Of a DNA stretch of 64,000 nucleotides, positions 22,935-34,282 are shown in pieces (the stretch's first letter is position 1; the number at the start of each line of letters is the position of its first letter). Below the pieces are notes generated by a model, which saw only the letters and a program-made list of their open reading frames with translations, ran no database searches and was not told where the DNA came from. The translations under genes and the position numbers were made by a program. The DNA is from Furcasterigmium furcatum (taxonomy: Eukaryota > Ascomycota > Sordariomycetes > Glomerellales > Plectosphaerellaceae): NCBI GenBank assembly GCA_001599815.1, contig BCIA01000006.1, forward strand, positions 4,962,961 to 5,026,960, written 5' to 3'.

Positions 22935-24132
22935 ATGCCGGTCCACCACCTCATGATCGGCACCTGGACGCCTCCGGGTGCCATCTTCACTGTCGCTTTC
23001 GACGACGAGAAGCTCACACTGGAGCTGGTCAAGAGGACGGAGATTCCCCAGGACGAGCCCATCTCGTGGATGGCCTTCGACGTAAGTCGCGCGAGCCTCC
23101 GCAAGTGACACCAACACTGACCATAAGCCAGCATGCCCGCAAGAACATCTACGGCGCCGCCATGAAGAAGTGGTCAAGCTACTCAGTCAAGAGCCCGACC
23201 GAGATCGTCCATGAGGCATCTCATACCATGGTTCATGACCGTACGTTCATCCCCAAGCGCCGCCACTGAAGCAAATGACCAACACGGCACGCACAGCTCA
23301 GGCATCTTCCTCCGAGACCAACACCCGCGCCATCTTCCTCCTCGCCGCGAAACAGCCCCCCTACGCCGTCTACGCCAACCCCTTCTACAACCACGCCGGC
23401 GCCGGCACCGTCCTCCCCGTCACCTCCACGGGCACCCTCGCCGCCGAGCCCGTCCACCACTACCCCCTCGACCCCCATAGCGGCATCCACGGCTCCGCCT
23501 TCGACCCGACAGAAACGTACCTCTACTCCGCCGACCTCCGCGCCAACAAGCTCTGGACGCACCGCAAGGACCCCAGCACCGGCGCCCTCGAGCTCGTCGG
23601 CTCCGTGGACGCCCCCGACCCCAAGGACCACCCCCGCTGGGTCGCCATGCACCCCTCCGGCAAGTTCCTCTACGCCCTCATGGAGGCTGGCAACAGGCTC
23701 TGCCTCTATCTCATCGACCCCGCGACCAGGATGCCCGTCTACACGCACAAGTCCTACCCTCTCATCCCGCCCGGCATCCCCAACAGCGGCACGATGTACC
23801 GCTCCGACGTGTGCGAGCTGACGTCCTCGGGGCGCCACCTCTTCGCGACGAGCCGCGCGAACAGCTTCGATCTGACGGGATACATCGCCGCGTTCCGTCT
23901 GGACGACAACGGAGACATCGAGCGCCAGATTGCGCTGAACCCGACGCCGACGAGCGGCGGCCACTCCAACGCCGTGGCGCCGTGCCCCTGGACGGACGAG
24001 TGGATCGCCATCACCGATGACCAGGAGGGATGGATCGAGATCTACCGCTGGCGGGACGAGTTCCTGGGCCGCGTCGCACGGCTGAGGATCCCCGAGCCCG
24101 GGTTTGGAATGAATGCCATCTGGTACGATTAG
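22935..24132 (+). CDS. 3-carboxy-cis,cis-muconate cyclase (lactonizing enzyme)
   Basis: Exons 22935-23081, 23132-23240 and 23297-24132 give 363 aa, about the length of the Neurospora crassa enzyme. It cyclises 3-carboxy-cis,cis-muconate to its muconolactone in the protocatechuate branch of the beta-ketoadipate pathway, used to degrade plant-derived aromatics. The fungal enzyme is a seven-bladed beta-propeller, unrelated to the bacterial one. Near-identical family stretches include HLMIGTWTPPGAIFTVAFDD, KNIYGAAMKKWSS, AIFLLAAKQPPYAVYANPFY, TPTSGGHSNAV and EPGFGMNAIWYD at the C-terminus. The fold also resembles 6-phosphogluconolactonase (Pfam lactonase), a common mis-annotation. An in-frame upstream ATG at 22791 would add a presequence-like extension. 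Confidence 0.93.
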
Positions 24133-25057
24133 ATAGATATTCGAGTAGACTTGCATATAGAAAGAGCCTGGTGGTAGAACGTGCTCGTATTCATAACCCA
24201 AGTCCGCCCTGAACCGACTGACGCCCTGAGGCCCCGATACCATGTCTGCGAGAGAGTCGACGATCGGGCATCCAATCTTTTCCTAGGTCGGGAAATCAGC
24301 GCAAGTAGTGACGTTTCCCGTTGATGCGGCGAGTCGCCATGTGTTTCGAGACCGGCCGATAATCTGTCGATCGGCCCAAAAAAAGAACGAGTCGCGGTTG
24401 ACCGCGTTTCATTCTGGACTGCTCTTCGAAACACGAACCCTGCCGTCTAAGTCAAGCAAGCCGCTGCGGGACGCGCGCGGCGATTGATCTGCAGCGCCAG
24501 TGCGACGATGCTGATCGGAGGCTCTGGCGAACCTGACTCGGTATGCCATATCATTATGCATCTGACGCCTTTGACAGTCGACCGGCTGGTCCAGCCGCTT
24601 CGAGTGGGTAGTTGAAAGTTGCATTAGTTGCATGGCAGGCGATCATACAAGCTTCGTCATCTTCTGGGCCAGGCCTTGCGCCCTGTACTGTAGAACAGCA
24701 GCAAGTGTTTCTGAGATCGGCTGAAGAGACATACGGGCCCCGTGGGTTGCAACTTGGCGTCCGAGCACAGGACGTCTGTCGCGGAGCTTGGTGGGCCGGC
24801 AACGCCGTGCTCTGGCTGTGACATGTCCTGTCTGCTCTTCGGTGGCCGATCAGATGTTTCGCCAAGGTAAGAGCCCGAAGAGATTCCCAGTCAATGCTCT
24901 CTTAAAAGGATGAAGTCCTCCAAAATAGAAAGGCTGTTCTCTGTCAGTCAGCCCTCATCCCCTCTCTGCGTATTTTCTCTGCGGCTGGACCATTTCACTC
25001 ATTGCACCCCTTTCAAAGAACTTCTTCAATCATTCCGTGCAGGTCACTCTCGTCATA
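24133..25057. other. intergenic region
   Basis: About 920 bp. Short frames on both strands look random. The last 100 bp are a C/T-rich leader for the small secreted protein. Nothing else recognised. Confidence 0.5.
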
Positions 25058-25378
25058 ATGAAGGGTCTTGGTGCTATCTTCGTCACCCTGGCGGTGTTCG
25101 CCGCCAACGTCGCCGCCGCGCCGTCCAACAACGCCCCTCGGTACCCCCACCAGCCGATGGAGATCTCGGCCCAGGTACATAAGCGGGTTATGTGTGAGTG
25201 TGCATCGTTAGTAGAGGATTTCGAGAGACGATCCTGACTTTCAGCAGATCCCCGCCAGGCCGGCAATGGAACTGAAGAGGTTCCGGGAGCACCCAGCCCC
25301 ATCCTCGTCCCCGTCGACCAGCAGAACAACCAGCCGCCGCAGGAGGCGGCCCAGCCTCCCCCGCCGGCGACTTCCTAG
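25058..25378 (+). CDS. small secreted proline-rich protein with Kex2-type site
   Basis: Exons 25058-25193 and 25245-25378 give 89 aa. A clear signal peptide (MKGLGAIFVTLAVFAANVAAA) is followed by APSNN. A single KR dibasic site (VHKR|VM) near residue 44 suggests Kex2 processing to a roughly 45-residue mature peptide. That peptide is Pro/Gln-rich, has one N-glycosylation sequon (NGT), and contains no cysteine. The acceptor is a tandem CAGCAG, and either AG keeps the frame (MSDPR or MYPR). I do not recognise a family. Secretion, small size and lack of domains are effector-like, but many such fungal proteins have other roles. The intron call decides the C-terminus; retention would stop after KRVMCECAS...RRS. 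Confidence 0.55.
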
Positions 25379-27133
25379 TCCGTATACTCGGCGACAAACG
25401 CGCGGTCATGGGCTAGAAAGCATTATTGAGGCCCTGGGTCAGTCTGGCGTCTTGGCAGAGCCACGCTGAAGCAGAGAGGCACGTGGGCAAGCGGAGCGCG
25501 AGTCGTTGATCCCAGGGTCAGCGTCTCTCTTGAGCTCGAGCACGGCACGGAGATGCTGCTGGCGTGCGGTTGTTGGGACATGGCTCCCAAATGAGAACGA
25601 CCCAGTTTCCTAATCCATAGAAGGAAGGGGTCCCGTCCCGAGAGTCCGGATATAATAGGCGACTCAATAGAGTAGTACTGTAATGTTCACGCCATGAATA
25701 GACCGGCAAGAAAGAAGAAAGACCTTCGTCGCATCCGATATGGGCAGCGGCCCGGAATGGCACGGGGAACCCTGGCCCTCCCACGCCGTGATGTGCATGC
25801 AGAGAAGCAACCTGCAGGCCAGCCAGACCGTCGGAAGCTGCCGGACTTCTAGAAACCCCGCCAAGGATACGGGGTGCCGCCGTACCGGTGCGTCGTCTTG
25901 GGAAATCATCCACGTGCTGGGGCATGAGGCAGATTGGGGGAACTTTTGATAGCGAAGACGCATCCAAGAAAGGGCCTGACCAGAGTCGGTGCACCGCGGA
26001 ACTGTTGGCAGTCCGTCAGGCCGTATTGGTTCAGGTCGAAGCCGAACCTGTCCGCTTGCGTAATTGAAAGCAGTTGCGCATGACAATGGACGGGATTCGA
26101 AGGGGCGAGTCGAGGGTGCACGTGGTGGTCTGGACATGGAAAGGAGAGTGATGAGTGCCAGCAGTGAGCGTGCAAACAGACACTCGGTGACATGGAGGAG
26201 CCCAACTTCCAATAGTGGAATGCAGGGGTCCGAACTGTTCCCCCCCCCCGCGCGCAATTTCAACGGACACGTGAAAGCGATCCATGGATAATTGGCAGGT
26301 GCGATCGGACGTGGCGCTGAAGCCACAACGGCTGTTCCAGGGGCAGGGGGAGGGCGGTATTGTGGCTGGTCAGCCGTTAACGGCTCCCGCCCAGTGACGA
26401 TTCAGTGCCTGCTCATCCTCCCAATTTCAACACTCAGCCAACAAGACATTCATGTCCGATATCGACACACAATGCACCCATAGGCCCAATGCCTGTCTCA
26501 TCGCAATCCTACCTCCGAACGAGCCTAGGCCGCTCGGACCAGCGATAGGCGCATCGCAATCCTTCCCATCTCCACGCGGCGCTGCTTCTTCACCTTCCAG
26601 ATATGGGGAGGGCCGGCTCGGCCCAGGAGAGCCATCCCGCACGCTATTCGACCAGCACCCGCTTTGGCTTGGCAGCGAAACGTGCCAGGCACCGCGAGAT
26701 ATTACAGGGCCACAGATAAGACACCCTGGCCCGGTACACCTTTTAAGCCTGTTGTGGTACCGGCCGACTCCAGCGAATCCGCGTGCGCCAATGGACTGTC
26801 TTGCGCAGGAACCAAATCTCGAGGCGGGGAGCTGAGGATCATCGGACATGGCCGCTCCTCCTCACAAGGTGCATGCGTAGCTCGAGTAGCTCGCGCCCCC
26901 GACGACGGAGGGCTCCAGCGACCTTCTCGTTGAAGCTGCTGGGATGCTGGCGGCGCGCCGAGAGCAGATGGGGAGCTTCGGCGCTGGTACAAATACCATT
27001 GGAGCCCCCCGGGCCAGGTTGATCGAGGAGAGGACCCCGAGAGACTCGCGACCGCCGATCCCACGACAGTACCCAGTCCCTCCGGTCTCGTAGACAACCC
27101 AATTGAGTGTGTCTGTGTCGAAGCTCCTCCAAG
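25379..27133. other. 1.75 kb gene-poor intergenic region
   Basis: No convincing gene. Minus-strand frames of 158 and 220 codons (25518-25994, 25664-26326) overlap each other in different frames and show no domain or codon bias. A C9 tract lies at about 26240-26250. The last few hundred bases are the promoter of the secreted nuclease. Confidence 0.5.
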
Positions 27134-28999
27134 ATGAAGGTTTCCGCTGCCCTCCTGTCCGCCGTTGGCCTTGCCTCGGCCACGACCATCGCCGAGATCA
27201 ACGGCAACAGGTTCAACACCCCCCTCAACGGCACCACCGTGACCGATGTCGAGGGTCTTGTCCTCGCCAAGGGCCCCAACGGCATCTGGATCCGTTCCAC
27301 CACGCCCGACGATGATGACCGCACTTCCGAGGCCGTCTACGTCTTCAACCGCAACGTCGGCGCCAACCTTGCCGTGGGCGACATCATCTCCCTCGACGGT
27401 TCCATCTTCATGTACAGGACCAACAACCTGCACCTGTACCTGACCGAGATCACCAACCCCACCAATGTCCAGGTTAAGTCTCGCGGCAACACCGTGACCG
27501 CCTATGTCATCGGCGAGGACACCCCCAACCCTCCCACCGAGCAGTTCTCCTCTCTGGACAACGGCGACATCTTCGCTGTCCCCAACGATGTCTTCCGTGT
27601 CACCGATGAGAACCCCGTCCTCGAGCCTACCAAGTACGGCCTCGACTTCTGGCAGTCCCTGAACGGCGAGCTTGTCACTGTCAAGACTCCCATCGGCGTC
27701 ACCCGCCCCAACCAGTTCGGTGACACCTGGGTCCTCGGCACCTGGCCCACCACTGGCCGCAACGACCACGAGGGTATCACCATGACCGACAAGGGTAAGT
27801 CATCCCGTCTTGTGTGCCTGTGATATGACAAAGCTGACCAGAACCAAGATGCCAACCCTGAGGCCGCCCTCGTCGGCTCTCCCCTTGACGGCTCTCGCAA
27901 CCCCGAGACCAGGATGGGTGACAAGTTTGCCGAGATCACCGGTGTCGTTACCTACGCCTTCGGTTTCTACCGCATCCTGCCCCTCTCCGCCATCGTTGTC
28001 GAGGAGGAGTCCAACATCGATGTCGAGCCCACCACCCTCGAGAGCCGTGGCGACTGCCGTGGCCTCACCTTCGGCTCTTACAACATCGAGAACCTCTGGG
28101 CCGAGTCTGAGCACCTTCCCGAGGTCGCCGCCCACATCGTCGAGTACATGAAGACCCCCGACTTCCTCTTCCTCCAGGAGGTCCAGGACAACAACGGCCC
28201 CACCAACAACGGCGTTGTCAGCGCCAACGTCACCCTCAGCAACCTCGCCTCCGAGATCGAGGCCCTGAGCGGCATCGCCTACGACTTCGTCGAGGTCGAG
28301 CCCGTCAACAACCAGGATGGCGGCCAGCCCGGCGGCAACATCCGCAACGCCTACCTCTACCGCCCCGACGTCATTGAGCTGTGGAACCCCAACCAGGGTG
28401 GTGCCACTGATGAGGCCGTTGTCCTCGAGGGCGGCAAGCTCTCCTTCAACCCCGGCCGCATCGACATTGCCAACGACGCCTGGTCCGCCAGTCGCAAGCC
28501 CCTCGTCGCCGCCTGGCGCGCCATCAAGGGCCCCAAGAACAAGCCCTTCTACACTGTCAACGTCCACAACGGCTCCAAGGGCGGCTCCTCCACCCTCCAC
28601 GGCGATGCCCGCCCTCCCGTCAACAATGGCGTTGAGAAGCGCACCCGCCAGACGGAGTCCGTCGGCGCCTTCATCGACGCCCTCTACGAGCAGGACCCCA
28701 AGGCCCGCATCATCGCCGCCGGTGACTGGAACGAGTTCTCCTTTGTCCAGCCCCAGAAGGTCCTCGCCGAGAAGCACGACATGACCGACCTCAGCCTGGC
28801 CCGCCTCCCCGCCACCGAGGCCTACAACTACGTCTTCGACATGAACGCCCAGCAGCTCGACCACATCCTCGTCTCCCCCTCCCTCTTCTCCGAGTCCACC
28901 AAGATCGAGCACCTCCACCTTGCCGCTTGGCTGAGGTACCCCGACCTCACCAGCGACCACGACCCCCTGGTCTCCTACATCAACGTCTGCGGCTGCTAG
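27134..28999 (+). CDS. secreted endonuclease/exonuclease/phosphatase-family nuclease (ExeM-like)
   Basis: Exons 27134-27794 and 27849-28999 give 603 aa. A signal peptide (MKVSAALLSAVGLASA) precedes an N-terminal beta-rich region (residues about 20-290) like that found before the catalytic domain in extracellular DNases such as bacterial ExeM. The EEP catalytic domain follows, with SYNIENLW, FLFLQEVQDNNG (catalytic Glu), AAGDWNEF (metal-site Asp/Asn, Trp where many members have Phe) and TSDHDPLVSY (catalytic Asp-His). It is expected to cleave nucleic acid, or phosphate esters, outside the cell, perhaps for phosphate scavenging or against DNA traps. Codons end in C very consistently, a sign of high expression. 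The bias creates long false open frames on the opposite strand. The protein ends VCGC. Confidence 0.9.
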
Positions 29000-29742
29000 A
29001 TCTGATAGCACCAGCTATGTACTTGTAATGTTGACGAATTGACGACCCGGTTGATTCGCGTAACGAATGAAGGACAAAAGAATAGATTATCGAATCTGAA
29101 TGAACCTTGAACCCAAATATCATTCCACCATTCACTACAACTGTTTTGTCTGATGTGCCCATGGCTGGAGCTGCTGCTTGACGAGATGACTAAGTTCAAT
29201 ATGATGGTTAAGAGTCTCATGCGGTGCTAGATAAAGACAATCAGGGCATAGCCATCCTGAACCTTGGTTGCCCTTTCTCAGTGGAATGGAGGGGTGACCT
29301 TGAAGGAGTGTATCACATGCCTGATCTATGAGATGGTGATGTCTTGGGCCAGATTCAGGGGCTCGGGGGGTCAAATGACGCACGTGGTCCAAGCGCTAAA
29401 GATCCCCGCAAGTGCCTCGAGCCCCACGTCCTCTTGGCTCGTGTTGCTCGTCGCCCAATTGCCCACTCCCACCCGCCAGTCCGCCATCGTCCAACCTCCC
29501 CTCATCCGCCATTGATAGCCACGATTCTTAAATCTTCGACAAGAAAAGACGTTCACGACCAAGCCTGGGCCAGGCTTTACTGAAACCACCCGCTGTACGA
29601 GCAGCTGCAGTGGCCTCTGTGCCTGATTGCCGAGCATTGAGCTTCAACAGCTCCCGATTCTCCGAGTCACCGACGGCATCTGCTGCTCCGGCAATATTCT
29701 AGACACTTCAGTCGTCTTATTAGCAGGACCAGAAACGACACC
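29000..29742. other. intergenic region
   Basis: About 740 bp with the nuclease 3' UTR (A-rich) and a promoter/leader before the next gene. No gene seen. Confidence 0.5.
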
Positions 29743-30594
29743 ATGTCCCTCAACACGCCAACCCCGCCGCTGCTCCTCACCAAGCGGCTCACGTCCTTCC
29801 TCAACGCGAACCTCTCCCCGTCCCTTCACGCCGCCTTCCTGAGCACACCCTCAGGCAAGCTCCTCGCCCACGCCACGACACCGGCCGCCTTCTCTTCGCT
29901 CAAATCAGACTCCTCGTCCTCCCTCGTCTCTCCCACCACAACCACTCCGCCCAAACTCGACGGCACAGGCTCCTCGTCGAGCCCCCGCCCCGGCTCCGTC
30001 GCCCTGCTACGAACCCAAGCTACCGTCGCCGCGAGCCTGTACGCGCTCCACTCCGCCTCTTCTCCCTCCATCCCCGACGCCCTCCCCGAGTCCTCCGACA
30101 GCGATGCCAGCGCGGCGAGAAGGAATAAGAAGAAGACCGCCACCAAGCCCCTCACCATCACCGTCCAGCTCAGCCATGGCGTGATGGTCATCCGCCGCCT
30201 CAAGTGCGGCCTGCTCTTCGTCTGCGTGGGGCCACTGGGCGACGGCAGTGATCCCTCGGCACACCACCCTATTCACGCGGGACAGACGCCCACGACGGAC
30301 CATTCGGCATCAGCGTCGAACGGCGGCGGGCTGAGCGTTCCCGGCACGACGACGCCGAGGGGCCAGGGCCACGCGAGCCCGGCACATATGCCTGCCTCTC
30401 CGTCGGGAGACAGCGTTCTCAGCGCCGGGGGCGCGACGACGGCGAGCATCGCGAGCGTGGGGAGCAGCGTGGCGGGGAGCGTGGGGACCGCAGCTGTGGT
30501 CTCTCTGCGGCGGCATGCGGAGGATCTGGCGCGGTGGCTTGACGATAAGCTCGGGACCCTGCGTGTGCCGGAAGAGGGTGTTGGGGTTGAGTGA
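29743..30594 (+). CDS. Ego3/LAMTOR2-like protein (Roadblock fold), candidate
   Basis: A single exon of 283 aa. The order of segments fits the small Roadblock/LC7 proteins of the Ragulator/EGO complex on the lysosome or vacuole: LTSFLNANLSPSLHAAFLST and GKLLAHAT at the start, LLRTQATVAASLYALHS in the middle, LTITVQLSHGVMVIRRL with LLFVCVG as the core strands, and RRHAEDLARWLDDKL as the final helix. If correct, it helps anchor Rag GTPases and TORC1. It is more than twice the usual 120-160 residues because low-complexity Ser/Thr/Pro and Gly/Ala/Ser loops interrupt the fold. The assignment rests on pattern, not on a catalytic motif, and could be wrong. Confidence 0.6.
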   Translation: MSLNTPTPPLLLTKRLTSFLNANLSPSLHAAFLSTPSGKLLAHATTPAAFSSLKSDSSSSLVSPTTTTPPKLDGTGSSSSPRPGSVALLRTQATVAASLYALHSASSPSIPDALPESSDSDASAARRNKKKTATKPLTITVQLSHGVMVIRRLKCGLLFVCVGPLGDGSDPSAHHPIHAGQTPTTDHSASASNGGGLSVPGTTTPRGQGHASPAHMPASPSGDSVLSAGGATTASIASVGSSVAGSVGTAAVVSLRRHAEDLARWLDDKLGTLRVPEEGVGVE

Positions 30595-31087
30595 AGGAAT
30601 TGAGTGGCATGGCTGGAATAGCGCATTGGTGGGAGCGTAGGCGGCTGATCGACAGCGGTTTGGAGGGACAAGATGGCGAGAGCATGAGAGGCGGGTGGGC
30701 GTTTGCGGCGTTAGAAGATACCATGATAGCCAAATTCCCAGCGTCGTTACGCTGGTTTCGTCTTATCAACGAGGATGGGGTCTTGGGAGACACAAGTGTC
30801 GTTGACGTGATAACATTACTAGCAAGCCGCTATCATTCCTCTATGGCGCTTTCCGGAACCCTTGACCTGGGTCCTCCTTGGAGACGCCGTGAGTGGCCAT
30901 CTCCTTACCTATGCAGGGCCTTCCCCCAAACGCCGGAATATTTCCCTCGACCGAGTGGCCCATGGGCGAACGTGGCAGTTCCGCCCCTAAAAATACAATA
31001 TATAGTCGTTCCGGGACTGCGCAGGTCCCTCTCGGTGACTAAACCAAAGCCATATGGGTAGAACAATATGCGCAGAGAAGTCAATTA
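30595..31087. other. convergent 3' intergenic region
   Basis: About 490 bp between tail-to-tail genes. A 156-codon plus-strand frame (30591-31061) overlaps the preceding stop and has no protein-like features. Confidence 0.5.
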
Positions 31088-33117
31088 CTACTCGATACTC
31101 ATCCGCATCAAGCCGTCGTTCGTGTCGGTCATGCCCTGGAACCCGACACGGCCCTTGGCCGAGTTGTTGACGCGGCTGGCCGCGCCGCCGCCGGAGGCGG
31201 GACCGCCGGGCGTGCCGCCCACGCTCCCGCTGCCGTTTTCGCTCGGGGCGCTGCTGCCGCCGTTCTTGTCGCCACCGTTGCTGCCGGGCCGCGAGCCCCA
31301 GGGGGCGACGTCCCGCTGCAGAGGGCTCTGCATGATCGGGGAGTTGTGGACGCTCATGCCGGGGCTGACGGCGCGCCGCTTGAAGCCGATGGGGTCGAAG
31401 TCCTCCTCGCGGCGGCGCTTGTTGTTGATGCGACGGGTGATTTCGGCGGCGCTGGGGCCCTGGGCGAAGGGGTAGCTGGGCTGCGAGGCCGTCGGGAGAG
31501 GAGTATCGCTGCCCTTGGCTGACTCGCCGCTGCTGGCGGCCATGGCGAAGCTGGCGGTGGCGCCGAGGGAGGGCGAGTCCATGTTAACATCCTCGCTCAT
31601 GCCCGATGACGAGCCGCGCGGCATGAACGGCGCGGGTGGAGGCGTGGTCCGGGTGCCGATGCTGCTGGATTCGGAGAAGGTGTCCCAGAATTTCGGGCCC
31701 TTGGAGTTCTTCATAGCTTGCTGCTTAAAGCTGCCAGAGAGAACGCCCTCGCCCATCATCTCCTCCCCTACCACATCTTCGATGGTGTCTTGGTTGGCGA
31801 GGTTGGGTGACGAGTGCGCCGTTGGGATGCGCGGCTCGAGATCGACGTCGCTTTCGCGGACTTGACGGATGACTTCGGCCTCGCGACGAACCTCGGCCTC
31901 GACGGGAGCGCCTTCCTCGAGAAGTGCATGCTTGATTCGGGCAAAGTTCTTTGTTTTGGGCTATGATTCATCAGTCGACTGTGTCACATTGGCGAGGGAA
32001 GGTGACTTACCATGAGGTTGCCTCGCCGTGTAGCGACTTGCCGCATGATCGTGTGGCGCTTGTTCGTAGGAGTTCCCAACACGCTGTTAATGCTGTCGTT
32101 TCCCATCCTCTCCTCGTCGCCGCCAGATATGTGCAGCTGGTTCGCCTGCCAGCTGATGCTCTCCCGCCGCGAATGCGACATGGGACTGTCCTTGGTCGGA
32201 GGGGACTTGGACAGCGCGCCCATGGCTGCAGAGTTGAAGCCAAGTCCAAGGGGTCCTCGGAGCTTCTTCTTGGACTGCTTCCTCGGGCGTTGGCGTTGCT
32301 GGAAGCTCAGCAGGCTGTTCACAGCAGGCGAAGCAGGACCTCCCTGGATCCCGATCGGCACAGCGCTCCTAGTGGCTTGCGGTGTCGAGATGTACGCCTC
32401 CTCCATGTCCTCGTCCATCAGATCATCATCGTCGGAAGATGAGCTATCGGAAACGATGGGGTGTGCGCTGCCGAGGGAGCTCGAGATGTGCATCCGTTCC
32501 TGGTTGCCCATGACGGACCAGAGCGAGTTGGAGGACTGTTCTGTGGCGCCGTATTCGTTGCTCCGTCGGGCTGGGATATTCATAGCTCGGCCGCCGCTTA
32601 TTGTTGGAGAAGAGTCGGGGGAGGACTGCTCGGCGAGGGTGGAGTGGTGCAGGCTTGTGGCCGCGCGGGAGAAATCCAGGCCGCGAGAACGGCGAGGCAG
32701 AATGTTGGTCGGGCTGGCATAGATCTGGGCGTGGTCGAGCTTGGGGGAAAGCGGGGCCGGTTTGGTAAAAGCGGTGGTTGAGGTTTGTGCCGGTGAGGTC
32801 TGGTCCCTCTGCGGGAGCATATGAATAGAGAGCCCCCGGGGCGGGAACCCAGAGCGGTTCGGCGTGCTCGGTGCGGGTGTGTAGTCTCTGATGTGATTAT
32901 CATCTTTCGACGTCTTTCTCGTGGCTTCTACAATAAGAGGAGATGGTGATAGTTTTGCAGGTGTGCCTCCTCCGTCGGACAAAGATCTCGTCTTAGGAGA
33001 GCGCAAGGTATCGCGAGGACGCTGTGCGTTCGGCATCGGTTGAGTCGTGTCGACCATGTCATCCATCACAGCGACTTCATCGTACTCGGGCGGTCTGAAC
33101 TGCAGAGGAGGGTCCAT
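31088..33117 (-). CDS. conserved fungal protein of unknown function, disordered
   Basis: Minus-strand exons 33117-32011 and 31960-31088 give 659 aa. Most of it is Ser/Pro-rich and disordered, with many SP/TP sites that suggest cyclin-dependent or MAP kinase control. An acidic run (SSSSDDDDLMDEDMEE) lies near the middle. The ordered-looking core spans the intron: NKRHTIMRQVATRRGNLM joined to PKTKNFARIKHALLEEGAPV, then VRREAEVIRQVRESD. This core reads correctly only after splicing and is the part most likely to be conserved. A second conserved-looking patch is ITRRINNKRRREEDFDP with a KRRAVSP motif, possibly a nuclear signal. I do not recognise a named family; a nuclear regulatory role is a guess. 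Confidence 0.75.
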
Positions 33118-34282
33118 AGTAATGAACAGCTTCTTTGAGGAGCATCCGGCCCCTCAAAATCCCGGGAAAAGCAGCAGATATTCGGCGGACAGATGTCGTG
33201 ACGGTTGGTCTCGGCGGTTAGGGTCGGTGTGGGTTTCGGGGACGGGTCTCGAGGCGTCTCAGAGGGAGTTTCGATTGGATATCTGGTACAGGTTGTTTTG
33301 GAGAGGCATATTGAACTTGCTATGTTCGAAGGTGTAGATTGACGGGTTGCAGGAGCGAGGCCTTGGCTCCATTTGTTGCGAATCTGGCGATGCAAGACAG
33401 ACGTCTCCGGACAATGAATGAGGCTCGCATCGTCCGAATCATCGCTCGTCATGATGCCCCACTTCCCTTCCCGACGGCGCCAACTGCTGTCCCGCTCCAC
33501 AATTGTGCGCCCCCTGGTGTCAGTAGTGGGGGTGCTTGGGTGCCTCCGTATCAGCACTCTGTAAATCTGAACAAGAGCACGCATCTTATCAGCTATGAAC
33601 CCGCCGAAAAGTGTGAGAGGACAAGTTATTTAAGTTCTATTTTATTCATACCTAAGTTATATCATGACGGTGGATCTTGGTTGTGTACTTATCTTCGTGC
33701 TATAGTGGAGGGTCCTCAGTTGGACGCATGCTGAAACTTGTCGTGATACCTCGAGTTTCCAACGAAGAAAATAATAATATTGTACATGCCTGGCGACGCC
33801 CAAACGTCCCTCTCCCCTTGCCCTCGTCAGTAAACGAGTTGAGTACGGCGCGCGCTTGAACCCGTAGGGCTCAGGGTTGTTCAGCTGCTGGAGCTGAGGT
33901 AGACTCAGCTTGACGCGATGCGGGGCACTGAGTGTCACCTCCGGGCTCGGATCGCGACCCGCTGAGGAGATGAGGGGCAGAGCTGGAAACGTCATTCTTA
34001 ATGTGAAGCTTGGGGTTTTTCAAACACATACTTCCCTTCCTCGTAGATCCCAACATCCACGACAGACTCAAACGTTGGTATATCCTAGATCACTTTGGCC
34101 AATTTCATGTTCTCACTACGCGCAGGGTCAAGGCTCACCCACCTCCAGAGACACCTCCAACCAATCCGGACAGCCCACTACTCAGGTCAGTCGGGCGTTC
34201 ATTTCAGTTATACCAGAGTCTAAATCGTTCATTACTGACAGCAAATTTGTGACAAGTCCGACCATTGCGCGCATTCGCAACC
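33118..34282. promoter_or_regulatory. divergent promoter region
   Basis: About 1.16 kb between two divergent genes. Open frames at 33339-33734, 33657-33995 and 33910-34392 overlap one another and show no domain. Nothing specific assigned. Confidence 0.5.

Noticed and set aside
23233..24243. 336-codon minus-strand frame opposite the carboxymuconate cyclase
   Set aside because: Antisense shadow; the cyclase on the plus strand matches its family along its whole length.
25518..26326. Minus-strand frames of 158 and 220 codons
   Set aside because: They overlap in different frames, and neither shows codon bias, domain motifs or a sensible start.
27800..29011. 403-codon minus-strand open frame opposite the secreted nuclease, and a 355-codon one at 26702-27769
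   Set aside because: Both are mirror frames caused by strong C-ending codon bias of the nuclease; their translations are Gly/Val/Asp/Leu-rich without domains.
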